Origin: Limihaloglobus sulfuriphilus
GTDB lineage: Bacteria > Planctomycetota > Phycisphaerae > Sedimentisphaerales > Sedimentisphaeraceae
Assembly: GCF_001999965.1 (NCBI RefSeq)
Contig: NZ_CP019646.1
Location: 186,001-250,000 of the forward strand
Direction: 5' to 3'
DNA: 64,000 nucleotides
A program made the translations under genes and the position numbers. Positions 36,139 to 44,252 of the stretch are shown here, in pieces (the first letter of the stretch is position 1; every line of letters begins with the position of its first letter). The notes under the pieces are model-generated. The model had not been told where the DNA came from, did no database searches, and worked only from the letters and a program-made list of their open reading frames with translations.

Positions 36139-36220
36139 AGAAATCATTGAGCTCTCCCTCAACCATATACTGACGGGAAGAATTAAAGGCTCGAGATTTT
36201 TTGGTTTGTAAGTTATTCAT
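36107..36220 (-). CDS. Possible 37-residue small ORF or gene fragment
   Basis: An ATG-started frame reads MNNLQTKKSRAFNSSRQYMV and goes on EGELNDFFKEVEGHVFE before TAA. The composition is that of an ordinary soluble protein rather than random AT-rich sequence, but there is no ribosome site and it overlaps the PEP-CTERM 3' end. It may be the remnant of an inserted gene. No family was recognised. Confidence 0.25.
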   Translation of the reverse strand: MNNLQTKKSRAFNSSRQYMVEGELNDFFKEVEGHVFE

Positions 36221-36430
36221 TTTAAAATTTTATAGCGTAATTTTCAATAAGTTGTTTTGTCGCGACCTTTTGATTGCTGACATAAAGTTTTTATATATAT
36301 GATCACATAGATACGGCGCGACCAAAAGATAAAGAGCGAGATATCTTACAAAGGAGGCGGTTTGCGCTTTCTCAGACCGGTTTGCCAGTTTTGACGTATT
36401 TGACTTAAGATTTGCAGGTTTACGTCTTTG
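36221..36430. other. Non-coding stretch after hydE, origin unknown
   Basis: No supported gene. On the minus strand two frames stay open for 45-60 codons (one ends QILSQIRQNWQTGLRKRKPP, the other contains YLCDHIYKNFMSAIKRSR), but neither has a start. Short GCGCGACC/GTCGCGACC motifs flank an AT-rich core at about 36260-36325. It may be remnant sequence attached to the REP element at 36431. Confidence 0.3.
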
Positions 36431-36454
36431 AGCAAATTCGTGAATTTTTTCTAC
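36431..36454 (-). repeat. REP-type element, copy E (imperfect hairpin)
   Basis: On the minus strand GTAG (36454-36451) precedes AAAAAATTCACGAATTTGCT, the same hairpin as at 34174 and 43721 but with two unpaired positions. It lies six bases beyond the hydE stop. Confidence 0.65.
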
Positions 36455-36459
36455 AGGTG

Positions 36460-37512
36460 TTATTGCAATCGCAGTGCATCGCCGCGGGTGAAGGCGAGGT
36501 GTCTGCCGATTTTTTCTACAGATTGTGCCAGCTCTGAAAAATCGGTTGTGGGATTTTCGTTCACGCAGCGTTTGTGCGGGTATATTTCGTACATCTGCCG
36601 GTAGGGCATTGGTGTAAAATTGGGCATAATGACGTTTGCGCCAGCCTGCAGTGCGTCTATGCGGTTGTCCGTTTTGGATATGCTGCCGGTTGCGGTGGTT
36701 GCGGGCATATGTGCCGCGGGCAGGAGAATCCTCGCCATTGCCTGTACCTTCAGCGTCATCTCGAGGCTGCCCTGGCGGCTGGAGGAGAGCTCGGTCTGGC
36801 CGTGTGGTATAAATAGGCCTATCCCCAGCATATCGAATCCAAACTCCCTGAAAAACATCACATCCGATGCCAGACTTTCAACAGTCTGGCCTTTGAGGCC
36901 GACAAGGCAGCCGCTGCCGGTCTGGTAGTCCAGTCGCTTAAGCGTGTCGAGGCACCTGATTCGGTTGTCATAGCTCATGTCAGGGTGCATTCTTTCGTAC
37001 AGCCGGCGGTCGGTTGTTTCTATCTTCAAAAGGTATCTGTCCGCGCCGGCTTCGCGCCATATCCGATAGTATTCGTCCGGCCACTCGCCAAGCGATAGCG
37101 TGACGGCCATGCCGGCAAAACGCTCTTTTATCTGTTTTATGATGTCGGCTATCCATACTGCGGTAAAGTCTTCATCTTCGCCGGACTGTATTACCACTGT
37201 TCGTATTCCTGAGCGGTAGATCATGTCCGCAGCTTCGAGGATCTCCTCTGTTTTCATGCGGTAGCGTGTCAGAGACTTATTGTTTTTGTTGAGCCCGCAG
37301 TAGCGGCAGCTGTTGCGGCAGTAGCTTGATATTTCAATAATTCCCCGCAGCAGGATGGCATCGCCAAGCGTCTGTTTCCTGATATTATCCGCGAAATCGA
37401 AAATCTGGCGTATTTGATCCTGCCGCTCAATGCTTAGTATGCCGGCAATGTCGGCGGCGTAGAAATTTCCCTCGTAAATTTGTTGCAGTTTTTTAGAAAG
37501 TGAGTTATTCAT
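36460..37512 (-). CDS. hydE: [FeFe] hydrogenase maturase HydE (radical SAM)
   Basis: A radical SAM enzyme of 350 residues. The cluster motif is SSYCRNSCRYCGL (CxxxCxxC), preceded by LLRGIIEI, which matches HydE. VVIQSGEDEDFTAVWI and LLKIETTDRRLYERMHPDMS are further HydE-like segments. HydE acts with HydF and HydG to build the H-cluster subsite of [FeFe] hydrogenase; neither partner is in the window. BioB or PylB are less likely alternatives. It follows mgtE after 13 bases on the same strand. It suggests fermentative hydrogen metabolism. Confidence 0.85.
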   Translation of the reverse strand: MNNSLSKKLQQIYEGNFYAADIAGILSIERQDQIRQIFDFADNIRKQTLGDAILLRGIIEISSYCRNSCRYCGLNKNNKSLTRYRMKTEEILEAADMIYRSGIRTVVIQSGEDEDFTAVWIADIIKQIKERFAGMAVTLSLGEWPDEYYRIWREAGADRYLLKIETTDRRLYERMHPDMSYDNRIRCLDTLKRLDYQTGSGCLVGLKGQTVESLASDVMFFREFGFDMLGIGLFIPHGQTELSSSRQGSLEMTLKVQAMARILLPAAHMPATTATGSISKTDNRIDALQAGANVIMPNFTPMPYRQMYEIYPHKRCVNENPTTDFSELAQSVEKIGRHLAFTRGDALRLQ

Positions 37513-37525
37513 TGGGTTTATAAGT

Positions 37526-38947
37526 TTACAAAGATACCAGAAGTAATGTCAGGCTCAGGTATATCGCCACACTGATCGAGTCGTTTGCGGTGGTAACCAG
37601 CGGCCCTGAGCTGATTGCGGGGTCGATGCCGATTTTTCGGAATGAAAACGGAAGCAGCAGTCCCAGAGTTGTCGAAACGATTATCGCAGAGAACATGGCA
37701 ACAGAAAAAGCCAGTGTAACTCTGATATCAAGAGCGCTTATCTCCACGGCCTGCTCAGCATTGTCAAAAGTTACAATCCTGGGCAGACCCCAGCATATTA
37801 TGCCGCCGATGATTCCACATGCCAGAGCAACGAGGAGGGCTATTCTGAATTCACGCAAAAACACCTGTTTTAGCCTCTCCGCGGCGATATGCCCCGAGGC
37901 CAGGCCGCATACAATAATTGCCGAGGTCTGCAGGCCGGCGTTTCCGCTTATTGCGGCTATCATAGGCACAAACGCCATTGCGATACCGAAGACGTAACTG
38001 AAGTTTCCGACGAAAAGTTTGTCTTTAAACGCGAAAATTACTGTTGCCGTAACCGCTGTTCCCAGCAGACACGGTGCTAACCATGTCATCCGGATTCTCG
38101 CGGCGTTGAATACAGATGTATTCTCAAGCTCGTCCGGGTCCGTACCCGCCATAGCGTAAATGTCTTCATCGGCCTCCTCTTTGGCAACTTCGAGGATAAT
38201 GTCGGCAGTAATTCGGCCGACGAGTCTGTTTTCCTGGTCCACAACCGGTACTGTAATAAGGTCGTATCTCGAGAATGTGTTACTTACGTGTTCCTGGTCA
38301 TCGGTAACAGTGACGTATATTCTGTCTTCTTCTATGAGGTCTTTTATTTTTGTCTGCGGCGGGGCTGTAAAGAGTTTTCTAATCCTGACATCGCCGAGGT
38401 ATTTTCCGTCGTTGTCCACCACGTAAACCGCGAAAAAGTCTTCGTCGATTTCCTGGCTGCGGATTTCTTCGATGGCTTCGAGAATAGTTGCGTCTGCTTT
38501 TACAGCAACAAAAACCGGATCCATAATACCGCCGGCAGTGTCCTCTTCGTATCGCATCAGGTATCTGATCTTGGCGGTAAGTGCCGGCTCTATCCGTATA
38601 AGTTTTCGGATATATTGTCTGGCTTTTTCTTTTGGCAGCTCACTGAGCACATCCACCGCATCGTCAGCAGGCAGTTCGCGGATAATATCGACGATAATGT
38701 GTTCATCGAGCTCTTCAAATAGAGTGTTTCGTGTTGCTTCGTTGACTTTTTCGAAAACTTCAGAGGCTTCGTCCACGTCAAGCACAGAGAAAATAGCTAC
38801 CCGGTCTTCTTTAGACACATATTCCACAATTTCCGCGATATCACCTATGTGGAGATCTTCGAGAGTCTCTTTAATTACGGAGTAGTTTCCGTCTTCAAGA
38901 TGCTGTTCAATTGTGGTTATTAAAGATTTTATCTCTTTTTGTTCCAT
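37526..38947 (-). CDS. mgtE: Magnesium transporter MgtE
   Basis: 473 residues with the full MgtE plan. The N-terminal superhelical domain holds IIRELPADDAVDVLSELP. A pair of CBS domains (about 130-260, MRYEEDTAGGIMDPVFVAV) and five C-terminal membrane helices with SGNAGLQTSAIIV follow. Cytoplasmic Mg2+ binding to the CBS part closes the channel in known homologues. hydE follows directly; the link between the two is probably only positional. Confidence 0.94.
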   Translation of the reverse strand: MEQKEIKSLITTIEQHLEDGNYSVIKETLEDLHIGDIAEIVEYVSKEDRVAIFSVLDVDEASEVFEKVNEATRNTLFEELDEHIIVDIIRELPADDAVDVLSELPKEKARQYIRKLIRIEPALTAKIRYLMRYEEDTAGGIMDPVFVAVKADATILEAIEEIRSQEIDEDFFAVYVVDNDGKYLGDVRIRKLFTAPPQTKIKDLIEEDRIYVTVTDDQEHVSNTFSRYDLITVPVVDQENRLVGRITADIILEVAKEEADEDIYAMAGTDPDELENTSVFNAARIRMTWLAPCLLGTAVTATVIFAFKDKLFVGNFSYVFGIAMAFVPMIAAISGNAGLQTSAIIVCGLASGHIAAERLKQVFLREFRIALLVALACGIIGGIICWGLPRIVTFDNAEQAVEISALDIRVTLAFSVAMFSAIIVSTTLGLLLPFSFRKIGIDPAISSGPLVTTANDSISVAIYLSLTLLLVSL

Positions 38948-39208
38948 TTTTATCTCTAACCGCGGGTTTTCTGAGCCTTTTCAGGGCGTGTTTCTTTACT
39001 TTATGCTTTATATAGAGTATATTACATATTCGCTACTTTGTAAATAAATGCTTTACCTGCGATTATGTTTTTTGTAAAATTTCTTTTTGTATGCAGGTTT
39101 TATCAGGCTGGAAAGTCATTGACCGCTTTTACTGGTCTTGTGTTTTTTCTGATTAAACCTGAAAATGTTTGTTTTATAAAAATTTAAGTTATTATATCGG
39201 TGATATTT

Positions 39209-39838
39209 ATGAGAAAAAATGTACTTCTTGCAATGTTGTTGACAGCAGCGGCAGTCGGGTTCAGCGCACCTCGTCCGGCCATGGTTCCGCTGCCCGGAAT
39301 TTGGACAATTGAGACAGAATTTGAGAATCTTCGTCCAATTATGTTCAGCCCTGACGGCTCTGAGCCGCAGCGTTACTGGTATATGATACTGTCTCTGACA
39401 AATAATTCGCCCAATACGGTACCGTTTTATCCTTCTATAGAGCTGATGACGGATACGTATTTCTTTTGCCAGGCTAACGATTTTCCTGCCGGGGCGATAT
39501 TTAAACAGATACGCCTTGTCAACCAGGGCAAGTATCCGTTTTTGATTTCTTATGACGATATAGATAGTTCGATCCTCAAAGGCAGCGACAATACCGTTGA
39601 TATCGCCGTTGTTTTCAGGGATTTCGACGCAGAAGCGAAATCGCTTAGTATTTTCATAGAGGGACTTAGCAATGAAACCGTAACAATCGAGCACCCTACG
39701 AAGACTGATAAGGACGGGAATCCACTCAAGGTTCGCCTTCGCAAGACGCTCAAGCTCAACTATAACCTCCCCGGTGATAATACGGCTAAGCAGAGCCGCA
39801 CGCTGATCTTTGACAGTCTTGAATGGGTGATGCGATAA
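39209..39838 (+). CDS. Secreted protein of unknown function
   Basis: The start is ATG 39209, five bases after GGTGA; the in-frame GTG at 39200 lies in that site. A signal peptide (about 1-20, ending VGFSA) is followed by a compact beta-rich domain of about 185 residues (WYMILSLTNNSPNTVPFYPS, DIAVVFRDFDAEAKSLSIFI). No known catalytic motif or anchor is seen. Phrases such as LTNNSPNTVPFYP suggest an immunoglobulin-like fold. It precedes an amidohydrolase by 52 bases. Confidence 0.7.
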   Translation: MRKNVLLAMLLTAAAVGFSAPRPAMVPLPGIWTIETEFENLRPIMFSPDGSEPQRYWYMILSLTNNSPNTVPFYPSIELMTDTYFFCQANDFPAGAIFKQIRLVNQGKYPFLISYDDIDSSILKGSDNTVDIAVVFRDFDAEAKSLSIFIEGLSNETVTIEHPTKTDKDGNPLKVRLRKTLKLNYNLPGDNTAKQSRTLIFDSLEWVMR

Positions 39839-39890
39839 CGGTTTTCATTGTTCCACTGCAGAAAAACACGATTAAAACCGGAGTGATTTT

Positions 39891-40670
39891 ATGATATTTG
39901 ACTGCCATACACACATTACAGATGAATCCGGCTCTTACAATGTAGAGTTCGCGGACCACGCAGCCGGACTTGGAGGCATGATAGTGTTGGCACGAATCGG
40001 AGAAGATAACCGCAAGGTCAGTGAATTGGCCGCCAAGTTCGAAAAAACTGTAACATTCGGCTTTATTGACCCTTCCAGCGAGAAAAAGCCGGCAGAGGCT
40101 GTGGAAAAGATTGCCCGCAAGGCCGGCTGCCGGGGACTGGTTGTTTATTGCGGCGAAACTGCGATGCACCCATGCCATTCCAGTGCGATGGTTGCTTTCG
40201 AAGCTGCCCAGCGGCTTGGGCTGCCGATATTTTTTCACAATGAATGCTGGGGAGAGACTTCGGTGCTTGACTACACCCAGCCCGTGCATCTTGACGAGCT
40301 TGCCAGAACATTTCCACAACTAAAGATGATTATAGGTTCTATGGCCAGGCCGTTCTACAGCCAGACTCTTGAGCTGACCTCTCGCCATGAAAATGTATAT
40401 GGCTGTCTGCCGATATATCCAAAGCGTGCGTGGGAGCTGTATAATACTGTGATTTCTATATTTGAGGCAGGCGCAGAGGATAAGATTCTCTTTGGTTCGG
40501 GATATCCGGACAATAATGCTAAAGAATCAATTGAGGCACTTCTCGGGCTCAAGCTGGCGTTTTCCGAGACAAATCTGCCGTGGGTGGGCAGCGCAGATCT
40601 GAGGAAGCTATACGAACGTGACTGTATTGAGGTGTTGGGCTTGTCAGTGTCGCATCAAGAGGGGCAGTAA
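39891..40670 (+). CDS. Amidohydrolase family 2 protein, catalytic Asp apparently lost
   Basis: 259 residues with the amidohydrolase-2 barrel: the HxH metal motif at the N-terminus (MIFDCHTHITDES), a central FHNECWGETSVL, and LFGSGYP near residue 205. In this superfamily the last motif is normally GSDYP or GTDYP, whose Asp activates water; here Gly replaces it. The protein may be non-hydrolytic, or the motif may be displaced. The stop overlaps the next start (TAATG), so it is coupled to the NSS transporter, which suggests a shared small substrate. Confidence 0.75.
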   Translation: MIFDCHTHITDESGSYNVEFADHAAGLGGMIVLARIGEDNRKVSELAAKFEKTVTFGFIDPSSEKKPAEAVEKIARKAGCRGLVVYCGETAMHPCHSSAMVAFEAAQRLGLPIFFHNECWGETSVLDYTQPVHLDELARTFPQLKMIIGSMARPFYSQTLELTSRHENVYGCLPIYPKRAWELYNTVISIFEAGAEDKILFGSGYPDNNAKESIEALLGLKLAFSETNLPWVGSADLRKLYERDCIEVLGLSVSHQEGQ

Positions 40671-42709
40671 TGTCGCAGATGCTTGAAGAACAACGGGAGA
40701 GCTGGGGCAGCAGAGGGGCCTTTATTCTCGCGGCGATAGGCTCGGCGATAGGGCTGGGCAATCTTTGGGCTTTTCCGTACAAAGTTTACAGCTACGGGGG
40801 CGGGGCATTCCTTATTCCCTATATAATAGCCACGATTGTGGTTGGTATTCCGCTGCTGACGCTTGAGCTGAGTCTGGGGCACTTTACCCAGAGGGCGGCG
40901 CCGATTTCATTTAGAAATATGCACAAACGCCTGGAGTTTGTCGGCTGGTGGGGCTTGCTGCTTGCTTTTATCATTATCACTTATTATCCTGTAATTCTTG
41001 GTTACAGCATAAGTTACCTTTGGTTCAGCATTCAGGGGATTTTCAACGGCGGCCGGCTTCCATGGGCAGCGCAGGGCATAGAGGGCATTACCACAGCAAA
41101 CAGTTATTTTTTTGACACTTATCTGGGCTACACAGAGGGCCTTGGACTGGGCGGGCTGAAATTGAATCTTGTTCTGCCGCTTTTGATAGCCTGGATTTTA
41201 ATGTATCTTGCAATCTTCAAGGGAGTAAGTGCAGTTGGAAAGCTGGTTTGGGTTGCTGTTCCTCTGCCGTGGATAATGCTGCTGATACTTACAGTACGCG
41301 GTTTGACGCTTGAGGGCAGTGTCGGCGGACTGGCGTATTATCTCGAGCCGGACTTTTCCAAGCTCAGGGAACCGGAGATATGGAGGTATGCGTTTGGACA
41401 GGTATTCTTCTCTCTGAGCCTGGCGTTTGGAGTAATGATAACATACGCATCGTTTCTGCACAGAAAAAGCGATATTAACAATAATGCCGTTGTAATCGCT
41501 CTGTCGAATTTCGGCACGAGCCTTATAGCTGGCCTTGCGATATTTTCTACGCTTGGAGGCATGGCATTCGTTACCGCACAGGCCGGCGATCCGATACCGG
41601 TTGAGGAGGTTGCCAAGAGCGGGCCGTCACTGGCGTTTGTCGCGTTTCCCTATGCACTTGCCCAGCTGCCGTATTCGGCATGGTTCAGCGCGGTATTTTT
41701 CGCGGTGCTGCTGATGCTGGGCGTGAGTTCGGCGTTTTCCATAACAGAAACGCTGCTGGCCTCAATCGTAGATAAAACCGGATGGAACAGAAATAAAGTT
41801 CTTTTAGCAATGACCGGAACAGGATTTCTTTTCGGGCTGGTGTATGTTACTCACGGCGGCCTTAACTGGCTTGGAATTATAGACGGCTTTGTCAACGGTA
41901 CCTGGGGTATCGCGTTGATGGGCTTTCTGGAATGTATAATTATGGGCTGGATATACAATCTCGACATTCTCCGCTGCCACGCGAATTCACGAAGCGACTG
42001 GCGGCTTGGGCCGTGGTGGAACATCCTGATTCGGATTGTTGTGCCGGTTATAATGGGAACGCTCTTTTTCTGGTCTTTTTACGATGATCTCGCCGCGGAG
42101 GGCGGGATATTCCACCGGCCGGACGGTTTGATTGACCCTGCCAACGCAATCGGCTACTCTGTAATGCTGCTGGCTCCTGTCGCGGCGATAATTATAAGCC
42201 TGTTCAGGGACAAATACAGCAATGATAATGAAGAAACGGTATCGACTTATGATCTGAAGCCGATAGATACAAGCACGTCTGTTTTTGTTGTTTCTGTTGC
42301 GGTATTTGCCGCCAGCATCTTCGCCGCGTTTAAATCAGCTGGTATGGTATCCTGGCATCTCTTCGCGGCGGCGGCCCTGATAGCTTTGGTATCGCTGGCA
42401 ACTGCCGCCAGGAAGAATCTTTTCTTCAGAGAAGGCCAGTACACGCGGCTGGACTGGAAGGGCGCCAGTGCGGGAGTGTGCAGTATCCTTGCGGTGAGCA
42501 ATGTCTTTTCGCTGGTTCTGATACGTGTTGCTGAAATCGTAGAGCCTTCGGAGTCCAAAGCCGTTATTGGGGGGCATTTAGGGCTTTGGGCATATCTAAT
42601 ACTTTCGCTGGTAGTTCTGATAATTGTCGGCGGGCTCGGCTGGTGCTTTTACCGTGCGGCTTCTTCTGTACCTTCGCCGGATACCCAGCACTCGGGCGAG
42701 GTGTCGTAG
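40670..42709 (+). CDS. Sodium-dependent transporter, NSS (SNF) family
   Basis: A polytopic membrane protein. The N-terminal signature WGSRGAFILAAIGSAIGLGN, followed by LWAFPYKVYSYGGGAFLIPY, holds the residues of the central Na+ and substrate site of LeuT-like carriers. At 679 residues it exceeds the usual 450-520; the extra part is at the C-terminus and adds several membrane helices separated by polar loops. The substrate is probably an amino acid or amine. It is translationally coupled to the amidohydrolase upstream. Confidence 0.9.
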   Translation: MSQMLEEQRESWGSRGAFILAAIGSAIGLGNLWAFPYKVYSYGGGAFLIPYIIATIVVGIPLLTLELSLGHFTQRAAPISFRNMHKRLEFVGWWGLLLAFIIITYYPVILGYSISYLWFSIQGIFNGGRLPWAAQGIEGITTANSYFFDTYLGYTEGLGLGGLKLNLVLPLLIAWILMYLAIFKGVSAVGKLVWVAVPLPWIMLLILTVRGLTLEGSVGGLAYYLEPDFSKLREPEIWRYAFGQVFFSLSLAFGVMITYASFLHRKSDINNNAVVIALSNFGTSLIAGLAIFSTLGGMAFVTAQAGDPIPVEEVAKSGPSLAFVAFPYALAQLPYSAWFSAVFFAVLLMLGVSSAFSITETLLASIVDKTGWNRNKVLLAMTGTGFLFGLVYVTHGGLNWLGIIDGFVNGTWGIALMGFLECIIMGWIYNLDILRCHANSRSDWRLGPWWNILIRIVVPVIMGTLFFWSFYDDLAAEGGIFHRPDGLIDPANAIGYSVMLLAPVAAIIISLFRDKYSNDNEETVSTYDLKPIDTSTSVFVVSVAVFAASIFAAFKSAGMVSWHLFAAAALIALVSLATAARKNLFFREGQYTRLDWKGASAGVCSILAVSNVFSLVLIRVAEIVEPSESKAVIGGHLGLWAYLILSLVVLIIVGGLGWCFYRAASSVPSPDTQHSGEVS

Positions 42710-42749
42710 TTTTTAACATTTTGGGTAATCTAATCAGGAAAAGAGGTTT

Positions 42750-43676
42750 ATGCAGATTTTAATATGGTCAGCTGTATTTATAGCGGGACTGGTGTTTCTG
42801 CTTTTTTTTTCCGATCGGTTTGTTGTCTCCGCTGAGGTTATAGGTCTTCGGCTCAATGTTCCCTCATTTGTGCTCGGCGTGCTCGTTCTGGCTGTCGGCA
42901 CATCTCTGCCGGAGCTTTTTACTTCAGTAATATCTGTATTAAGAGGAGCCCCTGAAATTGTTTCGGGAACAATTATCGGCTCAAATATCGCCAATATACT
43001 GCTCGTTTTGGGTGCTTCGGCACTTTTTGCCGGCAAAAAAAGTGTTGCTTTTAATCTTAAACACTCAGATATTGTGTTTTTTCTCGCCTCGGCCCTGATT
43101 TTTATTCTGGTCTCCTCTGACGGGCGGATAACCTTGCCCGGCGGCGTCATTCTGTTGCTGGCTTTAGCGGGATATGTAGGTTATGTACTTACAACGAATA
43201 TGCCCACAGTCAGCGATCAGCCAGGCGAATCGCTCGTTCAAGCATCCATTATGCTGGCGGTGAGTATTCTTGGGGTGTATGCCGGCTCTGAGATGCTTGT
43301 AAGGTCCGTAGTGAAACTTTCCGTGATCGCAGGCATACCCTCGGAGATTATAGCGGCAAGTGCAGTGGCATTCGGGACTTCTGTTCCGGAGCTGGCGGTC
43401 TCTCTGGCAGCAGCCAGACGCGGCAATATAGCCATGTCGGTCGGCAACGTTGTCGGCTCGAACATATTCAACGTGCTTGGAGTTGCCGGCTTTGCATCAT
43501 TGTTTGGCGTGATTACCGTTGAGCAGGTAACACTCTCGCTGGCAGTGCCGGTGATGGCGGCGGCTACCGCAGCATTCGCAATTGTGTCCTTTTTCAAACA
43601 TACATCCCGCTGGCAGGGGGCGTTGTTCGTGCTGGCATACCTGGCGTTCTGCGCAAAACTCTACGGTTTGTTCTAA
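42750..43676 (+). CDS. Calcium/sodium antiporter (CaCA family, YrbG-like)
   Basis: 308 residues in two homologous halves of five helices each. The alpha repeats are GTSLPELFTSVISVLRG with GSNIANILLVLG, and GTSVPELAVSLAAARRG with GSNIFNVLGVAG. The conserved Glu residues bind Ca2+ or Na+. It lies 40 bases after the NSS gene. Both halves are complete. Confidence 0.9.
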   Translation: MQILIWSAVFIAGLVFLLFFSDRFVVSAEVIGLRLNVPSFVLGVLVLAVGTSLPELFTSVISVLRGAPEIVSGTIIGSNIANILLVLGASALFAGKKSVAFNLKHSDIVFFLASALIFILVSSDGRITLPGGVILLLALAGYVGYVLTTNMPTVSDQPGESLVQASIMLAVSILGVYAGSEMLVRSVVKLSVIAGIPSEIIAASAVAFGTSVPELAVSLAAARRGNIAMSVGNVVGSNIFNVLGVAGFASLFGVITVEQVTLSLAVPVMAAATAAFAIVSFFKHTSRWQGALFVLAYLAFCAKLYGLF

Positions 43677-43716
43677 AAATTCATTTGCGGGCTTGTATAG
43701 TTTTTGGATTGCGTGC

Positions 43717-44249
43717 GTAGAGCAAATTCACGAATTTGCTCCAGACGATTATGCTGTCTGTACGCTGAATAACCCCGCATAACCGTTTGTTGCCGCGTTT
43801 AGAGTTCAAGCTTCAGCTTGTTCACCTGTATTTTTCTATTGAAGCAGCCGTCAAAATCACAAAGCGGTGTTGCGCTGCCCCTTGCCGCCGCACTATGTTG
43901 ATGCCGTGTTTTATATTTTACGGTTTGAGAAAATTCGTGAATTTTCTCTACGGGGGGCGCAGCATTGCAGCGCAAATTCACGAGTTTGCTCCAGACGATT
44001 ATGCCCGTCTTTACGCTGAATAACCCCGCATAACCGTTTGTTGCCGCGTTTAGAGTTCAAGCTTCAGCTTGTTCACCTGTGGTTTGTTTTCTATCGAAGC
44101 AGCCGTCAAAATCACAAAGCGGTGCTGCGCTGCCCCTTGCCGCCGCACTATGTTGATGCCGTGTTTTATATTTTACGGTTTGAGAAAATTCGTGAATTTT
44201 CTCTACGGGGGAGGCATCGTGTTGCAGCGTAAATTCACGAATTTGCTCC
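43717..44249. repeat. Tandem ~250-bp repeat framed by inverted REP-type hairpins
   Basis: Two nearly identical units lie in direct order, with CCAGACGATTATGC at 43741 and again at 43991 (period 250). Each unit opens with a hairpin in one orientation (43721-43740 after GTAG at 43717-43720; 43971-43990 after GCAG). It closes with a related hairpin in the other orientation (43928-43947 with CTAC at 43948-43951; 44183-44202 with CTAC at 44203-44206). A third opening hairpin lies at 44228-44247. Between them each unit has CAAGCTTCAGCTTG and the block CACAAAGCGGTG. The stem changes GCAAATTC/GAATTTGC to GAAAATTC/GAATTTTC are compensatory. The array fills the gap between the antiporter and rhamnosidase genes, which are convergent. 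Confidence 0.88.
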
Positions 44250-44252
44250 GGC

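Noticed and set aside
43717-44249. Possible CRISPR array
   Set aside because: The repeat period is about 250 bases with conserved rather than unique intervening sequence, and no cas genes are present.
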